Source of the DNA: Planctomycetota bacterium | Lineage (GTDB): Bacteria; Planctomycetota; Phycisphaerae; WQYP01 | Direction: 5' to 3' | Assembly (NCBI GenBank): GCA_021831565.1 | Contig: JAKBMM010000019.1 | Location: 1 to 46,336, forward strand | Length of the DNA stretch: 46,336 nt | Part shown: positions 25,281-34,720 of the stretch, piece by piece | Position numbering within the stretch: the stretch's first letter is position 1 | Layout of the letters: each line of letters opens with the position of its first letter | Position numbers and translations under genes: made by a program | The notes under the pieces: generated by a model | The model's input: only the letters and a program-made list of their open reading frames with translations | What the model was told of the DNA's origin: nothing | Databases searched by the model: none

Positions 25281-26120
25281 TCACCGCATCGTTTTCCAGC
25301 GCTCGATCTGGGCATAGGCGTTGTGATTGTGAATGGATTCAAAGTTTTCGCTTTGGATGCCGTACCAGATCACGCGCTGGTCGCTGTCCATGGCCAGGGC
25401 CAGGTCGCGAATAATGTCTTCGACGAACTTGGGATTATCGAACGCCTGCTCGGTGACGAATTTTTCATCCGGCCGCTTGAGCACGGCATAAACGGGAGCA
25501 CTGGCCGCGGCTTCCATCACTTCCACCAGGTCTTCAATCCATAGTTCGCCGGTGAAGCGCACCCGGGCGCTTATTTCGCAGCGCTGGTTGTGGGCGCCGT
25601 AGCGGGAAATTTCCTTGCTGCACGGGCAAAGCGACGTGGCTGGCGCCTTCACCCCCAGGATGAAATCGTCCTGGCCATTGCTGGCGCCCTCGAACGAACA
25701 CATATAATCCATCAAACCGCAGGCGCCCGAGATCGGAGCGGCTTTTTCGATGAAATACGGGAAAACCATTTCGATATGGGCGTCGTTGGCCAGCAGCCGC
25801 GTCTTCATTTCATGCAGGATGGGTATGATCTGCGCCGGGGTAATGCTGCGATGGTGGCGGTTGAGTATTTCCAGAAACCGGCTCATGTGCGTGCCCTTCT
25901 TGTGCTGGGGCAGCGACACATACAGGTTGATGGAGGCCACGGTGTTCTGTTCTCCGCCGTCTCTTTGGCGCAGAGTGATCGGATAGCGGACATTTTTGAC
26001 TCCCACTTTGTCGATGGCGATTTTCCGCTGATCGCCGAAGGCTTGCACATCCGGCATGGATCGGCTTGCCTCCTGCAACTTCCCGTTACTTCGCATGATT
26101 TCCCGTACCTTGAACATCAT
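25281..26120 (-). CDS. folE2: GTP cyclohydrolase FolE2
   Basis: Converts GTP to dihydroneopterin triphosphate for folate or queuosine-type pathways, using various divalent metals instead of strict zinc. Conserved FolE2 blocks are present: SMPDVQ, a Cys in ISGACGLMDY, SLCPCSKEISRYGAHNQR and EISARVRF. The protein is about 279 residues. GGAGG lies five bases before the ATG at 26120 and eight before the next ATG at 26117, so one of these is the start. The frame is open to 26423, but that leader has no homology and contains repeat DNA. hisI is upstream on the same strand. Confidence 0.93.
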   Translation of the reverse strand: MMFKVREIMRSNGKLQEASRSMPDVQAFGDQRKIAIDKVGVKNVRYPITLRQRDGGEQNTVASINLYVSLPQHKKGTHMSRFLEILNRHHRSITPAQIIPILHEMKTRLLANDAHIEMVFPYFIEKAAPISGACGLMDYMCSFEGASNGQDDFILGVKAPATSLCPCSKEISRYGAHNQRCEISARVRFTGELWIEDLVEVMEAAASAPVYAVLKRPDEKFVTEQAFDNPKFVEDIIRDLALAMDSDQRVIWYGIQSENFESIHNHNAYAQIERWKTMR

Positions 26121-26382
26121 CTTGTCCTCCAGGCTCAACGGCCAAACTTTGGGAACCTGCGGCGCGCCGCTGCCCCCTGCCGCCGGCGCCGCCGAAGCTC
26201 TCCTGCCCCAGAGCACTAGGGCGGTGCCGGTGTCCTGATGCAACATCTTTATGCTAGGATGGCCGGGGGACCAAGGCAAACCGCCGGACGGAGGCAACGC
26301 CTGGCATGGCGAGCAAGGCGCAGTCGGAACGCAACCGATTTTGTTTATCAGGCTCCGTAAAATCGGCAAAAGGCGAGCTAGC

Positions 26383-26421
26383 GCTCTGTCAGCCGTGTAA
26401 TCATTACACGGCTGACAGAGC
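26383..26421. repeat. Perfect 19-bp inverted repeat after hisI
   Basis: GCTCTGTCAGCCGTGTAAT (26383-26401), one base, then its exact reverse complement (26403-26421). It lies two bases beyond the hisI stop codon. The right half carries CACGGCTGACAGAGCACTA, which recurs at about 31045-31064 inside a repeat and partly at 217-229 and 26207-26220. It may end hisI transcription, but no T run follows. Confidence 0.8.
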
Positions 26422-26422
26422 A

Positions 26423-26821
26423 CTACCCCGGGCGGCGGGCGATGAATTCCAGCGTGGGGCCGCCGGCCGCATCCGCCGGCTTGATGCGCCGGTAAAAGCA
26501 GGATGGGTAACCGGTATGGCAGGCTACGCCTTTCTGGCGTACTTTCACGACCACGGCGTCCTGATCGCAGTCGATCAGCACGCTTTGCACTTGCTGGGTG
26601 TGGCCGCTCTCTTCGCCCTTGATCCAGAGTTTATTGCGGGAGCGGCTCCAATAGGTGGCCTGGCCGGTGGCGAGGGTTTTTTCCAGCGCTGCACGGTTCA
26701 TGTGCGCCACCATGAGCACTTCGCCGGTCTCGGCGTCGACCGTGACCGCGGTTATCAGACCGGCGGCGTCCAGCTTAAGATCCAGCACGGTCGCCAGTTC
26801 ACGCGACAAATGGGTGGACAT
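26423..26821 (-). CDS. hisI: Phosphoribosyl-AMP cyclohydrolase
   Basis: Third step of histidine synthesis: hydrolyses PR-AMP to ProFAR in the cytoplasm. The 132-residue protein carries [36 protein letters not shown], the metal-site DCDQDAV and the late Cys pair in [11 protein letters not shown]. It is a stand-alone HisI without a fused HisE. GGGAG lies just before the ATG at 26821; a longer frame to 26884 is not supported. The stop TAG at 26423-26425 is two bases from a perfect palindrome. Confidence 0.94.
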   Translation of the reverse strand: MSTHLSRELATVLDLKLDAAGLITAVTVDAETGEVLMVAHMNRAALEKTLATGQATYWSRSRNKLWIKGEESGHTQQVQSVLIDCDQDAVVVKVRQKGVACHTGYPSCFYRRIKPADAAGGPTLEFIARRPG

Positions 26822-26926
26822 ACCCGCTCCCAGGCAAAATCTCCGCCGGCCGGTCCGGTTGGCCGGGGTCAGGGATTGTAGCAACGTTCCACGAGCGCGG
26901 CCATACCGGTCCGTCGCGACGTTACT

Positions 26927-27015
26927 TTTACCGCGGGGGACGCCGAGGATCGCAGAGGTTTATTTTTATTGGTGACACGGTCAGCAGGCTGACCCGTTAA
27001 ACACCGTTTTCCTTG
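26927..27015. repeat. 89-bp dispersed repeat unit
   Basis: Differs at one base from 30932-31020. It includes CCGAGGATCGCAGAGG, an AT-rich stretch and the palindrome GGTCAGCAGGCTGACC. The distal two thirds also occurs at about 39344-39401 and, inverted, at the right end of the window. The rest of 26822-27267 holds a TCCCGA/TCGGGA hairpin near 27222 but no gene. Confidence 0.8.
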
Positions 27016-27267
27016 GAATTGAGCGCAGCGCCCGGCCTGCTATAATTTATGTTAATCGATGCGCACCGAAATCGGCGACGCGCTAATACCGTGAGTTGCT
27101 TTCAGGTTGATCTGGTGATGGCGGGGGCGGCAACCAACCCCTTTTTCAGACAACAACTCGATCAATCCCGGGAATTGATTTATGCGGCCTAAATCGCTCA
27201 AACTCATTGCGGACGATAACTATCCCGATAACTGTCGGGACTTGTTTTCGGGGAGGAGCCGCGAAAA

Positions 27268-28095
27268 ATGACCCCTACCGTGATGATTATGACGCTTAAC
27301 GAGGAAATGAACATCGCCGGGGCGATGGACTCCTATCCATCCGGCACGCCCATTGTTCTTTATGATTCTTACAGCACCGACGCCACGGTTGATATCGCCC
27401 GCGCCCGGGGAGCGAAAATAGTGCAGCGAAAATTTGACAACTGGTCCGCCCATCAAAATTGGGGCGCCGCGAATATTGATTTCGGCTCGCCCTGGGTTTT
27501 TTACGCCGACGCCGATGAGCGGATGACGAGCGGTCTTTGGCGCGAGATTTGCGAACGGGTTGAAACCCCGGGCGATTTCGCCGCCTTCGAAATGCGCCGC
27601 CAGGACATGTTCATGGGAACATGGATCAAGCACAGCAGCTTTTACCCTTGCTGGTTCGTACGGTTGTACCGCCCGGACCGTGTCCGCTGGGAGCGGCTGG
27701 TTAATCCGGTGGCGATCGTGGCTGGCAAGACCGGCCGGCTCCAGGGGCACTTTCTTCATTATCCCTTCAGTAAAGGAACCGCCGCCTGGTTCGAGCGGCA
27801 CATTCAGTACGCCGAGTTCGAGTCGCGGGAGCTGCTTTCCTCCCGGGCTGAAAAAATTGATTGGCGGAGGTTGATTGGGGGAGATCCGCAAGATAGGCGG
27901 CGGCAACTCAAGCGACTTTTCTACCGGATGCCGGCGCGACCCGCCATCAAATTCATGGTGCTTTACCTGCTGCGGCGCGGTTTTTTGGACGGTCGGGCGG
28001 GCTACAACTACGCCCGCATGCAGGCCATTTACGAGGTTATGATTCAACTGCGCATTATGGAAGAACGCCGCAAGGCCCGTGGCGAACCGGTTTGA
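27268..28095 (+). CDS. Family 2 glycosyltransferase (WaaE/KdtX-like)
   Basis: A 275-residue GT-A enzyme. TVMIMTLNEEMNIAGAM opens the fold, and YDSYSTDATVDIA and FYADADERM (the DxD-type metal site, about residues 73-81) follow, with HFLHYPFSKG near the end. This pattern is common in single-domain transferases of lipopolysaccharide core and capsule synthesis. Donor and acceptor are unknown. A very good ribosome site (GGGGAGGAG) precedes the ATG. It opens the polysaccharide locus; the next gene faces it. Confidence 0.9.
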   Translation: MTPTVMIMTLNEEMNIAGAMDSYPSGTPIVLYDSYSTDATVDIARARGAKIVQRKFDNWSAHQNWGAANIDFGSPWVFYADADERMTSGLWREICERVETPGDFAAFEMRRQDMFMGTWIKHSSFYPCWFVRLYRPDRVRWERLVNPVAIVAGKTGRLQGHFLHYPFSKGTAAWFERHIQYAEFESRELLSSRAEKIDWRRLIGGDPQDRRRQLKRLFYRMPARPAIKFMVLYLLRRGFLDGRAGYNYARMQAIYEVMIQLRIMEERRKARGEPV

Positions 28096-28173
28096 TGGCA
28101 GGAATTACCCGAGAAGTGTTTCCATATCTGATCGTCACGGCGACTATCCGACCCGCCGGGGGGCGAGCTGGAA

Positions 28174-29481
28174 TCACTCCGCACGCGCCGCTCCCAGCCG
28201 CTCGTTGACGATGGCCAGGTATTGCCGCGCCTGCCGGCGGAGGCTGAAGTGTTCCAGCGCCCGTTGGCGGGCCGCCCGGCCCATTTCCGCCCACCGCGGC
28301 CGATCGGCCAGCGCGCGTTGCAGCCCGTGCTCAAAAGCCTCCACACTCGGTTCGGCCACGTGCCAGCCGGTCACGCCGTCCAGAACTGTTTCCGCTGGTC
28401 CGCCCAGGGCGTGCACCAGCGCTGGTTTCCCCATCATCATAGCCTCCACCACCGAAAGCCCGAAGGGTTCCGGATCAATGCGGGCGTTCACGGCAATATC
28501 CACCAGGCTGTAGTAGCGCTCCGGATCCGTTTTGTAACCCAGCAGGTGCAGGCGATCCGCCAACCGCCGGGAGCGCGCCAAATCCCGCAAGGTTTGGGCA
28601 TAAGCGCGGGTTTCCACGTCGCCGAGGATCAGCAGATGCACGGGCGGATCAGTCTCGACGCCGCGGGCCGCCAATGCCTGGAGAACCCGTTCATGGCCCT
28701 TGGCGGGTGTTACTCGACCGAAGATGCCCAGCACGATGGCCGAATCGGGAATGCCCAGTTGGGTGCGGGTAACTCCGCCGGAATTGGGCGGGGGGACGTT
28801 CGTCTCGCCCGATTCAGAGCCTCCCGATCTCCTGTCGGCCTGGAAGGCCGACCCCCATAAGGCCGGATCAAAGCGTGTTTCATCGGCGCCCAGGTAAAGC
28901 ACCCGCGGCTTGACCGGTTTATCACCAAAGGTCTCGGCGGTATAGCGGCTGTTGGCCAGAACGCCCACGTGAAACCGGGCCGCCTGCCATTGCATGATTC
29001 GCCGGTTGATGCGGGCGGGGTAATCGCCCGCCAGGGAATTGGGCATCTCCCAGAAGCAGGCAATGGCCGCGCGGGCCGCGGCCGCGGCCGCCACCGGCAT
29101 CAGGTCCGGCCAAACCACGTGTACCGCGTCAGGCCGAATATCCCGCAGAACGGGCAGGAGCGCCTTCGCCCCCCGGCGCTGGAAGCGCAGCAGGCGGAAG
29201 TAATCGAACGAGCGGCGCAGGAGAAGGGGATGCGCAAGCCGCGGCGGCGGACCCGGCGCGCCGGGATTCAGGCAACGAACCGGCATTCCCCGCCGGCGGC
29301 ATTCCCCGGCGAAAGCGCCCTCCAACAGACAAACCATCTCCACGGAACCGCCCAGGCGTAAAAGTTCCCCCGTCAGGCCGCGCACGGCCTGGGCTACGCC
29401 GCCATACTCGTCACCCTTGATCAACCAGAGGATGCGGGGAATTCCGGCGCGCCGGGGTTGCACCTGTGTATTTCCGTTCAT
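28174..29481 (-). CDS. GT4-type glycosyltransferase
   Basis: A 435-residue GT-B enzyme. The N-terminal fold begins ILWLIKGDEYGGVAQAVRGL, the linker holds LYLGADETRFDPA, and the C-terminal donor site has GIFGRVTPAKGHERVLQAL and the E-x7-E motif in RIDPEPFGLSVVEAMMMG. It is a clear paralogue of the gene at 37584-38744, which shares the WLI-GDE start, YLGADE and RIDPEPFGL blocks. It probably adds a hexose in a surface glycan; the sugar is not predictable. It is followed upstream on the same strand by another GT4 gene 74 bases away, so the two may be cotranscribed. Confidence 0.92.
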   Translation of the reverse strand: MNGNTQVQPRRAGIPRILWLIKGDEYGGVAQAVRGLTGELLRLGGSVEMVCLLEGAFAGECRRRGMPVRCLNPGAPGPPPRLAHPLLLRRSFDYFRLLRFQRRGAKALLPVLRDIRPDAVHVVWPDLMPVAAAAAARAAIACFWEMPNSLAGDYPARINRRIMQWQAARFHVGVLANSRYTAETFGDKPVKPRVLYLGADETRFDPALWGSAFQADRRSGGSESGETNVPPPNSGGVTRTQLGIPDSAIVLGIFGRVTPAKGHERVLQALAARGVETDPPVHLLILGDVETRAYAQTLRDLARSRRLADRLHLLGYKTDPERYYSLVDIAVNARIDPEPFGLSVVEAMMMGKPALVHALGGPAETVLDGVTGWHVAEPSVEAFEHGLQRALADRPRWAEMGRAARQRALEHFSLRRQARQYLAIVNERLGAARAE

Positions 29482-29555
29482 GCCGCCGCTCGATTAACCA
29501 TCTCTGGAAATTGGAAGGTTCTTAATTTCAATCATGCCGCGGAGATAACCCGCCG

Positions 29556-30857
29556 TCAACTTACGCGATCGGGGGCTTGGCGGTCGGCGGCCGCTGGGGG
29601 TGAGAGTTTTTCGGGGGAGTCGGGCCGCGCCCGGAGCATCTGGCCCGCGGCCAGCAGTTCGGCCATCACCGCCGGAATCACTCGCAGGGGACTGTAGCGC
29701 TGGTACCAATTCTCGAAGGCCAGCCGGCAATCATTGCGCCGGTCGGCAAGATTGATCTGATCCGATGTGGCCCGCTGGAGGACTCTTAGAAGACTCTCTT
29801 CGTTACCATTGCGAAATATCCAGCCGGTTTTTCCACGCGCAACCAAGTCGCCCGCGGCCCCGCAAACGTCGCTGGCGATCACCGGTGTTCCCACGGCCAT
29901 GGCTTCGGCGACCACAATACCGTGCGGTTCATAGCGCGAAGGCAGCACGAACAGATCGCTGTGCCGGGCCAGGGCGGGCACGTCGCGGGGCTTGACCACG
30001 CCCAGGAAGCGGAGGCTCTGGTTGTTCAGCGGACCGGCCGCCGCCCGCAACTGGTCCCGCAAAGGCCCATCGCCGGCGATCGCCCAGATCCAACCGCGTT
30101 GGGCCAGTCCGGAGCGGCCAAAGGCATGGACCATCAGTTCCAGCGCCTTTTCCGGGGCCAGGCGCGCCGCGGTGAAAATGATTTTTTGATCCGTCTTGAA
30201 ATTGTAACGGGCGAGAACCTCGGCCCGTTCGCTGGCAACGGCGGCGGCAATTTCGCGCAGATCACAGAAATAGGTGCTGCGGACGATCTTATCCGCAGCG
30301 CAGCCATAATAACGCCAGTAGGCGACGCCGAAGCGATTGAAAGGGATAATGCGATCCACCCGCCGAATGACGTGCCGTAGAAATACCCGTTTGAGAAATC
30401 GTCGAAGCTGGTCGCGCGGCCGATCCCCGCGCTCGCTGCGCAGATTGCTGTCGGCCACAAGGACCACGGGCTGGTCTGCCCGGCGGCACCACTTGATGAC
30501 CTGGACCTTCAGGCGGGAATCGTAACCGCCGACAATCGCCGCCTGAAAATCCAGCTTCCGCAGCAGGTCCAGGGCGTCGGGGCGCAGGCGGTGGCCTTCC
30601 CCATTTGTCGAAATGCCCAGAAAAACGTGCGGGGAGCGCTGTGGGGTTTCCAGCAGGGCCGAACCATTGGGCGGCGCGCAAAGAAATACGCCGAAATACT
30701 CAAATAAGTCCTGCGCATTGAGATCATCGAGCATCTGGACAAAATAATGGTCCGGCCGGTTTTGAAGCCAGATCACACGCGGCCGGCGCGGAACCCTGGC
30801 TCCGCCGACCGGCGGCTCGGTCTGCCCGGATGAAGGTCTGGAGATTGGGACGCGCAC
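29556..30857 (-). CDS. GT4-type glycosyltransferase
   Basis: A 433-residue GT-B enzyme. A Pro/Arg-rich start of about 25 residues precedes the first strand (RVIWLQNRPDHYFVQML). Other landmarks are FTAARLAPEKALELMVHAF, AIAGDGPLRDQL and the donor motif PSRYEPHGIVVAEAMAVGTP. The donor motif is complete. It is likely a membrane-associated transferase of the same glycan pathway as the downstream gene. The true start may be an internal codon nearer the first strand, since the leader lacks homology. Confidence 0.9.
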   Translation of the reverse strand: MRVPISRPSSGQTEPPVGGARVPRRPRVIWLQNRPDHYFVQMLDDLNAQDLFEYFGVFLCAPPNGSALLETPQRSPHVFLGISTNGEGHRLRPDALDLLRKLDFQAAIVGGYDSRLKVQVIKWCRRADQPVVLVADSNLRSERGDRPRDQLRRFLKRVFLRHVIRRVDRIIPFNRFGVAYWRYYGCAADKIVRSTYFCDLREIAAAVASERAEVLARYNFKTDQKIIFTAARLAPEKALELMVHAFGRSGLAQRGWIWAIAGDGPLRDQLRAAAGPLNNQSLRFLGVVKPRDVPALARHSDLFVLPSRYEPHGIVVAEAMAVGTPVIASDVCGAAGDLVARGKTGWIFRNGNEESLLRVLQRATSDQINLADRRNDCRLAFENWYQRYSPLRVIPAVMAELLAAGQMLRARPDSPEKLSPPAAADRQAPDRVS

Positions 30858-30931
30858 GCGAGAGCCTCAAGTTGACCAGCCGCCATATTATCGGCATTTT
30901 TCGGACCTAAGTCGAACATTTCACCGCGGCA

Positions 30932-31126
30932 TTTACCGCGGGGGACGCCGAGGATCGCAGAGGTTTATTTTTATTGGTTACACGGTCAGCAGGCTGACCC
31001 GTTAAACACCGTTTTCCTTGCGGTTACGGACGGCCGTGGATTTCCATCCACGGCTGACAGAGCACTAGGGGCAGCCGCGAGGATCGCAATCCCGCGGCCG
31101 TTTTCCGCGCCGCCGTGAACGGTTAC
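30932..31126. repeat. Composite dispersed repeat ending in CGTGAACGGTTAC
   Basis: The left 89 bases match 26927-27015 with one difference. The right part (31021-31126) is an inverted copy of the unit at 46175 and carries TGGATttccATCCA and GACAGAGCACTAG at its apex, where the copy at 39402-39510 has a different insert. It ends with the family's terminal sequence. The segment to 31287 holds no gene. Confidence 0.75.
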
Positions 31127-31287
31127 AAAATAGGAGGTGGATGGATATGCTTCCACCAGATTGATATGCTTCTACCAGGGGCGGCCGGCGGAATCGGTCG
31201 ACGGCGCGGCGGCGCGGGGCGTATCGTCCAGTCAAAGCCGATGAAAAGCCGATATTCCGAATGTTCCGGTTATAGTGGAATCGAACG

Positions 31288-32625
31288 ATGAGCCTTCATT
31301 TTTTAGCCATTCTCGTGGCGATTCTTTCGCTGGGGCCCGGGGCGCTTTATCTGCTCCGGCGGGGGCGGGATCCCTTTGCCCCGCCGATATTCATCGGCGG
31401 ATGCGCCTTTGTGATCGCCGACCGAAAGCTGCTGACGAATCCCCAACCGGCGCTGAATCATCTGCCCGCATCCTTTTACCATGAATATTTATGGATCGTG
31501 TTCTTCTCCCTGGCGTCTCTCTACGCGGGCTGGTACTGGTGGAAGCGGCGGCATCGCTCCGCAATTCTTTTGCCGTCCCAACTGAAAGTCCCGGCGCAAG
31601 CGGGATGGCTATCGGCATATCGCCGTGAATTCAGGCCGGAACGCCTGTTGGCGGCGGGCCTGGGATTTGCGTTTCTCGCCTTCCTCTCTCTTGTCATCAC
31701 GCATGGCCACAAACATGCGACTGGTTATGTGAGAGACCTGTCGTTTCTGAGTGTTCCCGCCGTGATTTTTCTGATCCAGGCCATGATGCTGGACACAAGC
31801 TACGCGCTGCCGGCCATTTTCGGTATTGCGCTGGCCCTGAGCAGATATGTTCTCCGCTTTTTCAGCTATGGTGGTCGCGGGGATACCGCCCGCATAGCGA
31901 CCTTGCTGCTCGTGCCTTACCTGTTTAGGGGAACGCGGCCGCGTAAATTACCGCTGGTGATTTTGGCCGTCTCTCTGGCGATCGGGCTTATTGCACTGGC
32001 GAAGAGTCGAAAAATATTGAGCCAGGGCGAAGCCCCCAACAGAATCGAGGCGGTGGCGGCGGCGGTCAAACAAATGTTCAGCGGAGAACACCGCAAGTAC
32101 AGCCTCGGTCAGGAATTCGTCATTGGCGCCGCCGAGGTTTACTCGGTACAGAAATTACACAATTGGGATTATGGGCGCTTCGCGTGGAATGTGCTGGCGA
32201 CCTTTCCGCCGCATCAGTTTTTTCCCCACAAAATTCAGTGGCAAACGACGTGGGGCGAAGGGCCGCGAGGTTATCTTAACACCATTCGCAACGCCACCGG
32301 TCTGCCGTTTCTGACGGGCGCCGCCCCGACCGGTTTCGCCGATGCGTTCGTCGAGTTCTGGTGGCTTTTCCCGATTTTCTGGTTTCTGCTGGGTTATTGG
32401 CTGCATCATGTCTACGCCGGCGCGGTATACGAAAAACGCCTGGATTACCAGGGATATCTGGCCATTCTCTTTGTTGTTCTGCTCTACCTGGTCGCCCAGG
32501 GTTTTTACCCGGCTAGTTTCAATTTTCTCTTTTCCATCTTACCCGCGATGATCGCCTATCGCTGGTGCCGGGTGGTTCGACACCCCGCGGGAGCGCGGGA
32601 AAGATTCAGTGGAGTGGCGACCTGA
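31288..32625 (+). CDS. Wzy-like polysaccharide polymerase, multi-pass membrane protein
   Basis: A 445-residue integral membrane protein with about ten hydrophobic helices: an early one at 5-20, several between 60 and 230, then a long hydrophilic stretch at about 235-345 and three helices at the end. Length, helix layout and a large periplasmic-type loop rich in Arg and aromatic residues fit O-antigen/repeat-unit polymerases, a family with little sequence conservation. Its place among glycosyltransferases supports this. Polymerase versus ligase cannot be decided. No clear ribosome site precedes the ATG. Confidence 0.68.
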   Translation: MSLHFLAILVAILSLGPGALYLLRRGRDPFAPPIFIGGCAFVIADRKLLTNPQPALNHLPASFYHEYLWIVFFSLASLYAGWYWWKRRHRSAILLPSQLKVPAQAGWLSAYRREFRPERLLAAGLGFAFLAFLSLVITHGHKHATGYVRDLSFLSVPAVIFLIQAMMLDTSYALPAIFGIALALSRYVLRFFSYGGRGDTARIATLLLVPYLFRGTRPRKLPLVILAVSLAIGLIALAKSRKILSQGEAPNRIEAVAAAVKQMFSGEHRKYSLGQEFVIGAAEVYSVQKLHNWDYGRFAWNVLATFPPHQFFPHKIQWQTTWGEGPRGYLNTIRNATGLPFLTGAAPTGFADAFVEFWWLFPIFWFLLGYWLHHVYAGAVYEKRLDYQGYLAILFVVLLYLVAQGFYPASFNFLFSILPAMIAYRWCRVVRHPAGARERFSGVAT

Positions 32626-32803
32626 CGGCGCTGCGCCATTGCGAACGGCTGGCGCACGAACTGGCTGGCAGCAGAGCCGCGAGCGTAAGCGAGAGGATTA
32701 ACATCGATCGTATCCCCTCCCATACCGCTTGCCCCGCGCGTGGTTCCCTGTAGTCAAATATTCGGGTTGACTTTTGTCGATGATTGGGAAATAAAAAGGC
32801 CAA

Positions 32804-34012
32804 ATGAATATTATATTTGTAGTAAACGATTTGAGTGTCGAAGCCGGCGGCGTCACCACCATTGTTTGTGGCCTGGCCGATGCGCTGGTTCGGCGGAACC
32901 ACCGCGTCACGGTCGCAACCATCGACCACGGCGGCACGCCGGCGACACCGGCGCTGGCGACCATCACCCGGCTGGCGCCGGACCGGGGAGGATCGTCGTT
33001 GTGTCCCAGCCGGGCGTTGCAGGAATTTCTCGCCGCGCATATCCCTGATTTCGAAATCGCGCACATTCATGGAATCTGGCAGAGGCACGGCCACTATGCC
33101 GGCCGATTGGCGCGGCGGGCGGGCGTTCCTTATGTGGTTTCCACGCATGGCATGCTTGATCGGAGTAGCCTGGCCATGGGGCATCGCTGGGCCAAGCGGC
33201 TGGCCTGGCGGTTATGGGACGGGCCGATGATCCGTATGGCCGCGGCCGTGCAATGCTCCAACGACGCCGAATATCGCGTTTCGCCCGGACTGCATGGCCG
33301 ACCGGTAGTGGTCGCGGGCAATGGGATTCCAGAGGAATCCCTGACGGATATGCCCGCCCGCGGATTGTGGCGGGAAAAAAATGCGGTGCGGATCGGGCGG
33401 CCGGACCGGCCGATGGCGCTGTTTCTCAGCCGCATTCATCCGAAAAAGGGGTTGCAGCGCCTGTTGCCGCTATGGCCGCAACTGCTGGTCCGCCAACCCG
33501 ATCTGCTGCTGGTGATCGCCGGGACCGGCGAGGATGCCCACGTGCAACAAGTTCAATCGCTGGTTTGGCAACTGGGGCTTCAACGGCGGGTGTTGTTTAC
33601 CGGCCAGCTTGTGGGGCGGGAAAAGTTTGAAGCTCTCCGCGACGCGGATATGTTTGTTCTGCCCACATTTCAGGAGGCCTTTTCGCTGGCCGTCACCGAG
33701 GCGATGGCCGCCGGTTGTCCGGTGGTCATTACCCGCGAATGCAACTTCGAGGAGGTACATGCTTGCCAGGCCGGCGTGGTGATCGATGGCGGCGACATGG
33801 GCCGCTTTATTGACGCGGTGGACCAGCTCGCCACGGACCCCGCGCTGCGGCGAAAGATGGGCGGGAATGGCCGCCGGCTTGTCGCGGAGCGATTTACCTG
33901 GAGCGCCATTGCCGCCCGGATGGAACAGGCGTACCAGGCCATTTGCGCCGGCCGTCCGATTCCGCCCGAGCTCTCGCCGGGTGGAGGTATGTTTGCCCGC
34001 GGGCAAACATAG
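32804..34012 (+). CDS. GT4-type glycosyltransferase
   Basis: A 402-residue GT-B enzyme. NIIFVVNDLSVEAGGVTT begins the acceptor domain, IPDFEIAHIHGIWQRH lies in it, and VVAGNGIPEE opens the donor half. ALFLSRIHPKKGLQRLLPLW and PTFQEAFSLAVTEAMAAGCP (with the E-x7-E motif) complete the donor site. It sits 178 bases after the polymerase in the same direction. A short AAGG precedes the ATG. Its 3' end borders the direct repeats that flank the ATPase cassette, so downstream partners may have been displaced. Confidence 0.92.
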   Translation: MNIIFVVNDLSVEAGGVTTIVCGLADALVRRNHRVTVATIDHGGTPATPALATITRLAPDRGGSSLCPSRALQEFLAAHIPDFEIAHIHGIWQRHGHYAGRLARRAGVPYVVSTHGMLDRSSLAMGHRWAKRLAWRLWDGPMIRMAAAVQCSNDAEYRVSPGLHGRPVVVAGNGIPEESLTDMPARGLWREKNAVRIGRPDRPMALFLSRIHPKKGLQRLLPLWPQLLVRQPDLLLVIAGTGEDAHVQQVQSLVWQLGLQRRVLFTGQLVGREKFEALRDADMFVLPTFQEAFSLAVTEAMAAGCPVVITRECNFEEVHACQAGVVIDGGDMGRFIDAVDQLATDPALRRKMGGNGRRLVAERFTWSAIAARMEQAYQAICAGRPIPPELSPGGGMFARGQT

Positions 34013-34112
34013 AGGTGAATTTAGAGCAGGGGAGCCGGAGAGCCAAATAAGGATGGGATATGAGAGTGGCTCTCGCCGAGGTAAGACAACCCCACCTGCG
34101 GTCACCTCCTCG
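34013..34112. repeat. Left flanking repeats of the ATPase cassette
   Basis: Two short sequences, 34013-34036 (GTGAATTTAGAGCAGG core) and 34087-34112 (CAACCCCACCTGCGGTCACC core), recur in direct orientation but reversed order on the other side of the cassette at 35969-35992 and 35928-35953, each with one mismatch. Confidence 0.75.
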
Positions 34113-34153
34113 AAAATCTACAAACCGGCTGATTCTGAACCGGCAGAATCCTG

Positions 34154-34720
34154 TCAGGACGTTTTCATGCGTTCAATGAGTGCCCGCCAGTTTTTGCATG
34201 ACCACGTGAGCGAGGGTGGCATGTCTTTCACCGCTTGTCCAGCTTGGCATAAGTCCGCCAACTTCTTGGCTGCGTCAGCCGCCTCCTTGTTGTGTTTTAG
34301 TCTGGGGCCTTCTTCGGCTTCGTTCGTCTGTCCGGTATTGAGGAACTGAATCCAGTTCTCCAGCCGGTACTTGGCAAAGATGAATAAAATGCGGTCAAAG
34401 TCACTCTGTGTGATTCCCGATCGCTTCGCTTCCTTCCAGAACTCAGTCTTGAGTGCGTCGCCATCGTCACATTTGTCATCACAGTCCGCCCATACCATCA
34501 GCGTCGTATGACCACCCGCGGTCAAGCAATGCTTGAGCTCCTCGGGGGTCCGCTTGATGACTTCCGATCGGCTTCCACAGGGCTGCGCCCGGACAACGTT
34601 ACTTCCCTGCGCCCGAACCCACGGCGGCTTGAGAGCTTTCATCAGCTTATTGATAAACACTTCGTCGATGCTGGAGCCTTTCGCGCTCTCGCAGAGGCAG
34701 ACGATCTGCGTCCTACCCAC
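34154..34720 (-). CDS. TOPRIM/DUF4276-like putative nuclease, partner of the ATPase
   Basis: A protein of about 188 residues. It shows an acidic pattern like TOPRIM-type partners of OLD-like ATPases: a Glu near the N-terminus (VCLCESAKGSS), VWADCDDKCDD with a DxD, and FAKYRLENWI resembling the E-x-W motif of DUF4276 proteins. Catalytic identity is inferred, not certain. GTG at 34720 overlaps the ATPase stop codon and has a G-rich ribosome site; another GTG at 34747 would give a 35-base overlap. The two genes are clearly coupled. Such ATPase plus small nuclease pairs are often phage-defence modules. Confidence 0.65.
   Translation of the reverse strand: MGRTQIVCLCESAKGSSIDEVFINKLMKALKPPWVRAQGSNVVRAQPCGSRSEVIKRTPEELKHCLTAGGHTTLMVWADCDDKCDDGDALKTEFWKEAKRSGITQSDFDRILFIFAKYRLENWIQFLNTGQTNEAEEGPRLKHNKEAADAAKKLADLCQAGQAVKDMPPSLTWSCKNWRALIERMKTS

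Noticed and set aside
26265-26382. Another member of the stem-variable palindromes
   Set aside because: It has GGCGAGCAAGGCGCAG and an 8-bp CCGATTTT/AAAATCGG hairpin, but no long arms around a matching core.
26123-26423. 101-residue leader on FolE2
   Set aside because: No homology, repeat DNA at its start, and a good ribosome site further down at GGAGG before 26120.
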